This document shows positions 17,498 to 24,677 of a DNA stretch of 64,000 nt, piece by piece. The first letter of the stretch is position 1. Each line of letters begins with the position of its first letter. The notes under the pieces were generated by a model, which was not told the DNA's origin, ran no database searches, and worked only from the letters and a program-made list of their open reading frames with translations. The stretch is taken from contig NZ_FNAI01000019.1 in the NCBI RefSeq assembly GCF_900101875.1, positions 62,001 through 126,000 on the forward strand. The letters run 5' to 3'. The position numbers and the translations under genes were made by a program. The DNA is from Mucilaginibacter pineti (lineage in GTDB: Bacteria > Bacteroidota > Bacteroidia > Sphingobacteriales > Sphingobacteriaceae).

Positions 17498-18877
17498 TTA
17501 TTTTGAACCGATACCGGGATAGTTTTTCAGTTTACCGGCATCAAGTGCGAAGGATATTTTATCGATATAACTAAACAGCAAAACAATTAACCCGGGGATG
17601 GCCGCCAAGATAAGGCGCTGGTAATCGGCGTAACCACCAAATATAGCAACCGCTATTTGTCCAACAATCAGCAGCCAAAGCATAAAGGGCAGCCAAGGCA
17701 CTTTTTTCAGTTTGATCCACTGGGCAGCTATCAAACCAAAAGTGGGAATCAAAAAAAGATACAGCAAATTGAACGTGATATGAAACAGCAATCCTTCCAG
17801 TTCCTCAATCCTGAAGGCCAGAAAGCTAAACTTATGACCGGCGTAATTGATAAACATATTTTGGGTTTGCAGCTTAACAAGGGTATCATAAATATACCAT
17901 GCGTAAACCATCTTCTGATTTTTTATGCAGTTCATCAAAAACCGGTGAACCCGTTCGCCGTCAAACCTTACCATCAGGTTTACCATCGGTCCGCGCTGCG
18001 CCTCGGGTTTTCGTAACTGTACAAAATTGTTTTCGATGGCTGCGGAGATCTCGGGGTCGTTACCATTTTTATACATATTGGCATTCAGGATAACAGCCAT
18101 CTGGTTATTGTTGCTCACCGCCGAAATGCCGTTGAAACCGAAGTGCTTTTTGTTGAGGTTTGAATAACCTATTAACAACGCAATAACAACAAACGATGCC
18201 CCTAAACCCCAAAGGCCGGTTTTGCGTTCGGTCTTAAATACTATCAGCCTTAGCAGCCAAAAAACCATCACCAATGGCAGCAGGTATATAAAAGCGGGGC
18301 GCAGCATAATGGCCAATAGCACCATCAAACCAAGTAAAACAGCTTTTATGCCCGCAGGGCGATGCAAATAACTAACCAGCAGGTAAAGCACAACAACCAT
18401 AAAACTAACCGAGAGCGATTCGGTAATGAGCACCTTATCGAAGTTTATTACGGGCAGCATCACCCCATACAACAACGCCGCCGCTATAATTACAGCACGC
18501 TTTTTAAAGGCCATTTGCACGGTTCTATAAAAGGGAATGATGCTTAAAAACGAAATAAAAATTTGTGCGGTAACCACATTATCCACCAAGTTTTGCCTGC
18601 CGAACAACCCTGTCAATTTAATAAAATACGGGTACACCGGGGTACGCAGGCGTTCTGTTTCGCCAAGTAAAATATTGGCATTATAGTTAAGATACGATGC
18701 CGTATCCACCGCCTTCGTATTTAACAGCACCGAATAATAGATTCCCCGCACAACCGCACTCACCAGCAGAATGCAGCACAGATCGGCAGAGATGAAATTA
18801 AGCCACGGCATAGCATGGCGGCACTGTTGTGCAACAGAAGTCAGCTTTGCATTAAAAGCATTTCTTTTAGTGGTCAT
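17498..18877 (-). CDS. Polytopic membrane protein, GT39/ArnT-like glycosyltransferase
   Basis: The protein of about 459 residues has roughly ten transmembrane helices. Soon after the first helix comes VDTASYLNYNANILLGETERLRTPVYPYFI, the 'D...Y...N...R.P.YP' pattern seen in Dol-P/polyprenyl-P-dependent mannosyltransferase-like (GT39, PMT_2) proteins of this phylum. The long periplasmic loop at about 250-350 is typical too. It probably transfers a sugar from a lipid-linked donor outside the inner membrane. The frame extends to 18946, but the ATG at 18877 (MTTKRNAFNAK) is the better start because the earlier stretch overlaps repeat-like DNA. No glycan gene cluster is adjacent, so the acceptor is unknown. 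Confidence 0.7.
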   Translation of the reverse strand: MTTKRNAFNAKLTSVAQQCRHAMPWLNFISADLCCILLVSAVVRGIYYSVLLNTKAVDTASYLNYNANILLGETERLRTPVYPYFIKLTGLFGRQNLVDNVVTAQIFISFLSIIPFYRTVQMAFKKRAVIIAAALLYGVMLPVINFDKVLITESLSVSFMVVVLYLLVSYLHRPAGIKAVLLGLMVLLAIMLRPAFIYLLPLVMVFWLLRLIVFKTERKTGLWGLGASFVVIALLIGYSNLNKKHFGFNGISAVSNNNQMAVILNANMYKNGNDPEISAAIENNFVQLRKPEAQRGPMVNLMVRFDGERVHRFLMNCIKNQKMVYAWYIYDTLVKLQTQNMFINYAGHKFSFLAFRIEELEGLLFHITFNLLYLFLIPTFGLIAAQWIKLKKVPWLPFMLWLLIVGQIAVAIFGGYADYQRLILAAIPGLIVLLFSYIDKISFALDAGKLKNYPGIGSK

Positions 18878-19033
18878 GAAGGTATTTGCGCGGGCCCTAT
18901 AGTAGAATATCGTTGGCAAGATGAGAAAGGTTGCTTTGGGGCCCACATTTCCATCGCTCGCCCCTCTCGAGAGAGTAATAGCCCATCAATAGCCATAAAA
19001 ACGTAAGCAGATTTTCTAACTCCGTAGCAGTAT

Positions 19034-19139
19034 CGTGTTTATAGGTATTTTATGGGTATCAATAGCTCCATAGGAGCTTCCTGTTAAATAAGGAGGCACC
19101 TACGGAGCCAAGCCTCTATTATATTAAACTATAAACACG
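19034..19139. repeat. Inverted repeat with 11-bp outer arms
   Basis: CGTGTTTATAG at 19034-19044 and CTATAAACACG at 19129-19139 enclose GGAGC...GGCTCC-type inner stems. It is one more intergenic palindromic element and lies in the 18947-19443 gap, which otherwise holds the 94-bp duplication and a terminator. Confidence 0.6.
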
Positions 19140-19180
19140 TAGCCCCGAAGGGGCGGGCAGGTAGCCTATCAAACTTATTT

Positions 19181-19368
19181 ATGATATCTCTGTCTACTCA
19201 TGGGCTATTACCAACGAGAGGGGAATTTAAAAACGAGCAGCGGCCCTCGTGCGATTCCCCTCTTGAGAGGGGGGATGATATCTCTGTCTACTCATGGGCT
19301 ATTACCCTCGAGAGGGGAATTTAAAAACGAGCAGCGGCCCTCGTGCGATTCCCCTCTTGAGAGGGGGG
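19181..19368. repeat. Tandem duplication of a 94-bp palindromic element
   Basis: Two adjacent copies (19181-19274 and 19275-19368) start ATGATATCTCTGTCTACTCA and end in CCCCTCTTGAGAGGGG. They differ at only a few bases (for example ACCAACGAGAGG against ACCCTCGAGAGG). Each copy contains GAGAGGGGAAT and its complement ATTCCCCTC, so each can fold into a hairpin. The second copy's arm is more symmetric. Confidence 0.85.
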
Positions 19369-19390
19369 AGGGGTGTGTTTCTCAGCACAA

Positions 19391-19422
19391 AAAAAGGCGC
19401 CCTTTACAAAGGGCGCCTTTTT
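19391..19422 (-). terminator. Intrinsic terminator of the duplicated membrane protein gene
   Basis: AAAAAGGCGCCCTTT and AAAGGGCGCCTTTTT form a very stable stem around a tiny loop. It lies just downstream of the stop at 19444 and also faces the repeat array. Confidence 0.85.
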
Positions 19423-19443
19423 TATAAATCTAAAACTTATGAT

Positions 19444-20283
19444 TTACCATTTTATCAAGCCAGTGTGCGGGCTGGTGAAGGCCAGTACACCTGCTATAAT
19501 AACGTATAACCAGCAGATAACGTAAACGATAACAAAAGGCTTTCTTTTGGTTAGCATTTCCGGGTAAAGGATTGGTTTACCGGCAAATTTACCGCGTGGT
19601 TTGTTAGGGAAAAAGAATGTTTTGTATGTTTCGATAGTAGCAATGGTAAAACCGATGCTGCAAAGACCGATGGCTAAAAAGTTATCTGTTAAGTTAGCGG
19701 CAACCCATCCCCAGAAATAAGCGATGCTTGGGCTGCGGAAAAATTTAAATGTTTCAAAACCTTCAATAGGGGCATCTTTCCAGGCACCACCAAAGGCCGA
19801 GATCCAGCCACCGATAGCAAGGATAAACAGGATAAGATAAGGGTTCCATTGAACACCACCTTCTTTGTAATGACCCCACATGGTGATGATACCGTAACCT
19901 ATACCAAAAATGATAGCTACGTAAAAGAATGCAGCAATCCAGCGGTCGCGTTTGCTTTCAACAACTTTACCAAAAACGTGCAGCTGCATCGGGATAAAAT
20001 ATTTTGTTTGATCGGATGTACGCAGGAATGATTTCCAAACCTCTACGGTTAACCTCTCGCCTACATAAGTACAACCCCAAAGCAGGAATATACCATTCGC
20101 AGTAGTAACATCCAACCCAGCCCAGATAGCTATCAGCGGTGCATATATCATAGATATGATGGTACTGCGGAAATATTTAGGCCATTCAAAACCTTCATGT
20201 GGTGAATCTTTGTACATACCCCAGGTTGATGTATGTAAACCGGCTGTAAGCCCTGTTAAAATTGCGATGAGTATTAGTTGCAT
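19444..20283 (-). CDS. Polytopic membrane protein with internal duplication, function unknown
   Basis: The 279-residue protein has about eight hydrophobic helices. Two halves are clearly homologous: residues 22-60 (GMYKDSPHEGFEWPKYFRS) match residues 166-204 (GAWKDAPIEGFETFKFFRS), and the similarity continues through a following E...K.F segment in each half. The shared KDxPxEGFExxKxFRS loop faces the same side in both halves if each has an even helix count. I do not recognise a named family. It is the last gene of a minus-strand run after a GMC oxidoreductase and a Gfo/Idh/MocA oxidoreductase, 93 nt after the latter, so it may serve the same lipid or polyol pathway. Confidence 0.8.
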   Translation of the reverse strand: MQLILIAILTGLTAGLHTSTWGMYKDSPHEGFEWPKYFRSTIISMIYAPLIAIWAGLDVTTANGIFLLWGCTYVGERLTVEVWKSFLRTSDQTKYFIPMQLHVFGKVVESKRDRWIAAFFYVAIIFGIGYGIITMWGHYKEGGVQWNPYLILFILAIGGWISAFGGAWKDAPIEGFETFKFFRSPSIAYFWGWVAANLTDNFLAIGLCSIGFTIATIETYKTFFFPNKPRGKFAGKPILYPEMLTKRKPFVIVYVICWLYVIIAGVLAFTSPHTGLIKW

Positions 20284-20376
20284 GCTTTAATTGTATTGTT
20301 AATTGCAGTGTTGATAAGATGTATTTTTTTAGGGGGCAAAGGTATAAAAAATAATATAATTGCAGTTGCGTGTTGG

Positions 20377-21351
20377 TTATATGACGCTTGTTTGATAAGC
20401 CTGCTCAATCAGCTCCACATCGCGCCTGGCCATTTGCAGGTTAAAAGCCGCATCTTCGCCGGTTTTAAGGGCATGTATAAAATCGGTAAGCATGCCTTTG
20501 GCACCGCCAATATCGGCTATGCCGGGGAATATCAGCTTCCATTTTGGGCCGCGTACAAAAATGTATAACCCGTTCGATTCAAATTTTATAGAACCCTTAC
20601 TGCCGAACACACGGGAGTTACGCAGGCCTTTAAACAGCGCGTTAACCTCCCAGGAATATAACAGGGTACCTATAGGGCCCTCGGCATATTTGGCTACCAC
20701 CTGCATACTGCGTTCGGGCTTGCCGGTATTTGATGGCTGAAAACCGGTTACCGATTGTACGGTTAAACCCAGGTTGGAGATAAAATTGATCCAGTGAACG
20801 CCGCCTTCAAACAATGCGCCGCCGCCTGCCGTTCCTGCATCGGCACGCCAGTCGGTTACCGGCTGGGTTTTGGTGGCGTTAAAAAACATGAATTTTAAAT
20901 CGCCTATGGGGTTTGTGGCTAATACCTCGCGCAGTTTTTTAAGGGCCGGTTTGTAAAAATAGTTTTCGGCCACAAACAGCTGTACGCCTTTTTCCTGTCG
21001 AAGTTTGTCGATGGTATCAAAATCGGTAGAGTAGAAAAATGACGGTTTTTCGCAGATGACATGCTTGCCGGCCGTCATGGCTGCTACCGATAATTCCAGG
21101 TGGCTATCCGGCGGGGTGCAAATGAATACCACATCCACATCCGGCGATTGGAGGGCGGCCGTATACGAAGAAAAGAACCCTTTTCCCTTGTATTTATCGG
21201 CATACTCCTTTGCCTTGCTTTCGGCCCTGCTGGCAAAGTACAGATCAACACCCGCAAAGCCGTTGAGTCTTTTGGCGTGTTTACCGGCTATTACACCACA
21301 GCCTAAAAAGACTATCCGTACCTGGCCTTCTACCTTTTTATAGGTCGACAT
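20377..21351 (-). CDS. Gfo/Idh/MocA-family NAD(P)-dependent oxidoreductase
   Basis: The 324-residue protein has a Rossmann N-terminus (VRIVFLGCGVIAGKHAKRL), the family motif VICEKP with Lys102, and the C-terminal alpha/beta substrate domain (AGTAGGGALFEGGVHWINFI contains the usual GG..FD/GG.H region). These enzymes oxidise or reduce sugars, inositols and related polyols at a carbonyl or hydroxyl. It starts 8 nt after the GMC oxidoreductase stop, so cotranscription is very likely and the two may perform successive redox steps on one substrate. The substrate is not readable. Confidence 0.9.
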   Translation of the reverse strand: MSTYKKVEGQVRIVFLGCGVIAGKHAKRLNGFAGVDLYFASRAESKAKEYADKYKGKGFFSSYTAALQSPDVDVVFICTPPDSHLELSVAAMTAGKHVICEKPSFFYSTDFDTIDKLRQEKGVQLFVAENYFYKPALKKLREVLATNPIGDLKFMFFNATKTQPVTDWRADAGTAGGGALFEGGVHWINFISNLGLTVQSVTGFQPSNTGKPERSMQVVAKYAEGPIGTLLYSWEVNALFKGLRNSRVFGSKGSIKFESNGLYIFVRGPKWKLIFPGIADIGGAKGMLTDFIHALKTGEDAAFNLQMARRDVELIEQAYQTSVI

Positions 21352-21359
21352 ATTTATTT

Positions 21360-22895
21360 TTAGTTTGATTTAGTGATTATCTCGCCCACCCGCAGCGCGT
21401 TTGCCGCAATGGTTAGGCTTGGGTTTAGGGCGGCCGATGTTGGCATTACGCTGCCATCGGTAACATATAAATTCTCAATACCACGGAAACGGCAGTTCTC
21501 GTCAAGGGCCGAGGTTTTTTCGTTAGCACCCATGCGCACCGTACCCACCGCGTGCGAAAACGTGCGGATCTCATGTACATAATGGGTTAGCGCTCCCGCG
21601 CCCTTCATGATCTTTTTACCCTCATCGGTTAAAATTTTCATGGCGGCATTATCCCTGTCGCTATAATTATGGTTGATAATAGGGCGCGGCAAACCAAATT
21701 CATCAGGATTTGAGGCATCGATAGTTAAAGCATTATTGTACTGCGGCTGATCTTCAACAATAGCCAGCAAGCCACTCAACAACTTCACCGCCGGACTCAG
21801 CATTTTCCCTAATACACCTTTCAGCTCATTTTCAACCACGCTGCCTGGGGGCGTTGGCATTTGCTGCAAACTGCCCAGTTTATTAAACTCCGGCGCTTTG
21901 GGGTGCCCGAAATAATAATCCAATATAGCCAGCTGTTTATGAAAGCGTCCTTCCTTATCTGCAACGCCGGGGAAAATGCCAAATATAATGGAGTTCAAAT
22001 GCCGCATGAGATAACGGCCCACCACATCACCGCCGGGGTTATATTGCGGCAAACCCGATGACAGCAGGATATGCGGCGTACCCAATGAACCGGCAGCCAG
22101 TATAAATTTATCGGCTGTAAACGTATGTTGCTGTTTTGTTGTTTTAGACACACAGTCAACACTTACAATGCGGCCGTTTTGTACGTTTAATTTGGTTACC
22201 ACCATGTTGTGCTGCAACCCCATACCCTTTGCCATAAGCTGCGGGATAACGGTTGTAGCCAGATCGTTTTTGGCGCTCACGGCACACGCAAAGGTATCGC
22301 AGGTTTTGCAGTTAAGGCAGGTTTGCCTGCTGGTATCTTCGTAGTTAATAGCCAGCGGCAACTGAAAAGGGTGCAAGCCCAGTTTTTGCGCGCTGCTTTT
22401 TACCTTTTGCGAAATATTTGCCAAGGCGGGTGCGTGCTGCGGCAGCGGCGCACTACGGCGGGGTTCTGTTGGGTCGATACCTGTTTCGCCAGAGATACTC
22501 AGGATACCTTCGGCCTGGGTGTAATAGCTCTCCAGGTCGTTATATTTAATGGGCCAGCCCTGCGCGTCTTTACCCTCTATCTGCTCATTTTTTTCAAAAT
22601 CGGCCTCACGGAAACGGAACGATACACCGCCATAAAAAACGGATGGGCCGCCTACACAGGAGTATAAACCCATGGTTGGTTTGTTACCGCCAACGGGTAC
22701 ATATAACAGGGAAGATTTATCGTAAAATGGAGAAAGATCAATAGAGCCTTTAGGGCCCCAGTTTTCTTCAACGCTGCGTTTCACCCAGTCGCCGCGCTCC
22801 AGCATTAACACCTTCATCCCGGCATCAACCAGCTGTTTAGCAGCCATTGAACCTCCAAAACCACTTCCAATTACAATAGCATCATAGCTATTCAT
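21360..22895 (-). CDS. GMC-family FAD oxidoreductase with four-Cys insert
   Basis: The 511-residue flavoprotein has the ADP-binding motif IVIGSGFGGSMAAKQL at residues 7-22, LERGDW, and the GMC C-terminal block with catalytic-type His and Asn (HAVGTVRMG, LNPSLTIAANALR). Unusually for classic GMC enzymes it holds a Cys cluster C193-x2-C196-x2-C199-x4-C204 (CLNCKTCDTFAC). A similar cluster occurs in a bacterial GMC branch, where it could bind a metal or Fe-S centre. The protein lacks a signal peptide. It heads the operon with the Gfo/Idh gene and the duplicated membrane protein. Substrate unknown; sterol-, sugar- or polyol-type alcohols are possible. Confidence 0.9.
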   Translation of the reverse strand: MNSYDAIVIGSGFGGSMAAKQLVDAGMKVLMLERGDWVKRSVEENWGPKGSIDLSPFYDKSSLLYVPVGGNKPTMGLYSCVGGPSVFYGGVSFRFREADFEKNEQIEGKDAQGWPIKYNDLESYYTQAEGILSISGETGIDPTEPRRSAPLPQHAPALANISQKVKSSAQKLGLHPFQLPLAINYEDTSRQTCLNCKTCDTFACAVSAKNDLATTVIPQLMAKGMGLQHNMVVTKLNVQNGRIVSVDCVSKTTKQQHTFTADKFILAAGSLGTPHILLSSGLPQYNPGGDVVGRYLMRHLNSIIFGIFPGVADKEGRFHKQLAILDYYFGHPKAPEFNKLGSLQQMPTPPGSVVENELKGVLGKMLSPAVKLLSGLLAIVEDQPQYNNALTIDASNPDEFGLPRPIINHNYSDRDNAAMKILTDEGKKIMKGAGALTHYVHEIRTFSHAVGTVRMGANEKTSALDENCRFRGIENLYVTDGSVMPTSAALNPSLTIAANALRVGEIITKSN

Positions 22896-22995
22896 ATATA
22901 AAAATTTAAGGGCGGCAAGATAAAGATATTAACTGAAAGTTACCCGCGTGTATGCATAACGGGTTTGTCAAAATGCAGATAGGAATTAGGGATTA

Positions 22996-23868
22996 TTAAT
23001 TTTTTGCGGCAGAAACAGGGCTGCTATTTACAGATTGGTAAGTTTGTAAATTTGAACTCCCTGCACCAGTAAGGAATGTTTTCAGCGTAGCCAATTGATC
23101 CGTATTTATCATATCCACACCCGATGCTAACAGGTAACGCCATACGGCTTTGTTTTCTGGCGCGGCATATAGTCTTACTTTTTTGCCTTCGGCATGGGCT
23201 TGTTCAATTGCCATTTTAAATTTTGCATCTTCCTTTTCGGACAAGGTTCCCTTACCCGCCCAATGCAAAAACCTGGAATACTTACAGCTCGACATTAAAT
23301 ACACATCGGTGCTTTTAGCAGTGTTTTCATTCAGCCGATCGTCGACAAAAGCGTATCTTTTGGTTTCGTTTTGGATAGTAGCGACAGGCCTGTTGCCCGA
23401 TAACACAATAGTTATCAACCCCGGGTAGATCACCCCGTTATCATAGGAAGTAAGTAACGACGAGTATTTGGCCAGCAGTGGCTTCAAGGCCGCATAGGTT
23501 TTATCGGCCCCGGTTTTAATATCGATCATTAAGGTGATGGGCTGCTGATAATTGGAGTAAATAGCGCCCTTGTTGTTTTTTATATAATCAGCAAGAGGTT
23601 TAAGATACAAAGCTTCTAAAGTTCTTTTCGATTTAAAATAGGGGAAATAATGTGCTACTATCAGCTTATCATTTATCAAGAAAATGTCTGCTTCGATATT
23701 GGTAAAGCCATTATCCAGGGCCTCGTACAATGGCTTTTTACGCAGGTAATCATTATGGGAAAACGCGTTGGCTAATGGAAAAACCTGGCCCAGGCAACTT
23801 GTTGCAGTAATGAGCATCAATGCAAATACCGGCAAGCTTGTCCTGAAAAGTTTAGTAGTACGCCCCAT
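22996..23868 (-). CDS. Secreted phosphatidylinositol-phospholipase C/GDPD-like protein
   Basis: The 290-residue protein has a signal peptide (ALMLITATSCLGQ). The TIM-barrel core begins ANAFSHNDYLRKKPLYEALDNGFTNIEADIFL and continues LIVAHYFPYFKSKRTLEALYLKPL and TLMIDIKTGADKTY. His/Asn of SHNDY, Glu/Asp of IEADIF and Asp of MIDIK are the catalytic and Ca-site positions of PLC-like phosphodiesterases. It resembles the PI-PLC-like 'altered inheritance of mitochondria 6' group. It probably hydrolyses a phosphodiester outside the cytoplasm. The SC in the signal region could instead make it a lipoprotein. It stands alone. Confidence 0.8.
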   Translation of the reverse strand: MGRTTKLFRTSLPVFALMLITATSCLGQVFPLANAFSHNDYLRKKPLYEALDNGFTNIEADIFLINDKLIVAHYFPYFKSKRTLEALYLKPLADYIKNNKGAIYSNYQQPITLMIDIKTGADKTYAALKPLLAKYSSLLTSYDNGVIYPGLITIVLSGNRPVATIQNETKRYAFVDDRLNENTAKSTDVYLMSSCKYSRFLHWAGKGTLSEKEDAKFKMAIEQAHAEGKKVRLYAAPENKAVWRYLLASGVDMINTDQLATLKTFLTGAGSSNLQTYQSVNSSPVSAAKN

Positions 23869-23961
23869 AATTCAATTACCCTAATGTGTTTATAATATCC
23901 TGGTTTAGTGGAACACAAGTTAGCAGAAATACGGGGAAAATGCTAATGGAAAGTAGTCAAA

Positions 23962-24417
23962 TTATTCGCCGGCTAATTTCAAAGCCTGTTGTTCAATTGC
24001 ATCCGAAATTCGAAAATCGGTTTTCTTTATCTTTTCTAATATCGGCTTAATAGACGGAATAACTCCGTTTAATTTTGCTTTGATGATTACTCCTATTGTA
24101 CCGGTAAAATTTAATCCGAGTTGTCCCGCAATTTTTCTTGCTTTATAATCGTCAAGAATAACGGTGCTTTGAGGTGTTTCAAGGGCTAAGGCAATTGCGC
24201 TTGATTCGCCTTTGTCAATCTGCATTTCTAACAATTGCTGACTGTATTTATCGGCTACTTTTTCAATGATTACCCATTCGGGAAGTGGTTCACCAAATTC
24301 TGTAGCAATATCAATAGTGGTAACTATGTTTCCATAAACCTTATTTAGCAGGTCGAGCTCATTGATATTACTTAATATGATTAAACAACTGGTATCAGAG
24401 ATGATTATTTTAGGCAT
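23962..24417 (-). CDS. DUF3368 PIN-like toxin of a type II toxin-antitoxin pair
   Basis: The roughly 151-residue protein starts MPKIIISDTSCLIILSNI. Acidic residues in the expected PIN positions are seen in ISDTS, DKGESSAIALALE and ILDDYKARKIA, followed by the DUF3368 C-terminus (GTIGVIIKAKLNGVIPSIKPIL, FRISDAI). PIN proteins are Mg-dependent ribonucleases, so all catalytic acids appear kept and the toxin is probably functional. The ATG at 24417 overlaps the antitoxin stop by 8 nt; an ATG three codons earlier is also possible. The overlap suggests translational coupling. It is unrelated to the flanking genes. Confidence 0.85.
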   Translation of the reverse strand: MPKIIISDTSCLIILSNINELDLLNKVYGNIVTTIDIATEFGEPLPEWVIIEKVADKYSQQLLEMQIDKGESSAIALALETPQSTVILDDYKARKIAGQLGLNFTGTIGVIIKAKLNGVIPSIKPILEKIKKTDFRISDAIEQQALKLAGE

Positions 24418-24637
24418 TGGAAACATCTTGCGCTAAATCAGATGCCGGATAATTGAAAACAGAAACATTGTAACTGCCTAAAAGCTCCGTAAAAGTTCTT
24501 TTGGTAAAGCCAACAATTTCGGCTGCCTGGCCAATAGAAAGCTTCCCTTGCTCATAAAGACGGGTGGCCACAAGCATGGCTATTTCTTTATTGTCCAAAT
24601 CCAAAGAATCGGGCATATTAAGCGTTATTGTTTTCAT
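24410..24637 (-). CDS. UPF0175 antitoxin
   Basis: The 75-residue protein contains LDLDNKEIAMLVATRLYEQGKLSIGQAAEIVGFTKRTFTELLGSYNV, here cited in parts: KEIAMLVATRLYEQGKLS and IGQAAEIVGFTKRTF. This is the UPF0175 helix-turn-helix-like core, and these proteins are encoded just ahead of DUF3368 PIN toxins. It should neutralise the toxin and may repress the operon. Confidence 0.85.
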   Translation of the reverse strand: MKTITLNMPDSLDLDNKEIAMLVATRLYEQGKLSIGQAAEIVGFTKRTFTELLGSYNVSVFNYPASDLAQDVSNA

Positions 24638-24677
24638 ATATCAAATATAAGCAATTAATTATTGTAGCGTATGCTTG

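Noticed and set aside
19200..19509. Two overlapping frames of 71-75 codons with repeated peptides
   Set aside because: They are produced by the 94-bp tandem DNA repeat and run into a terminator and an antisense gene.
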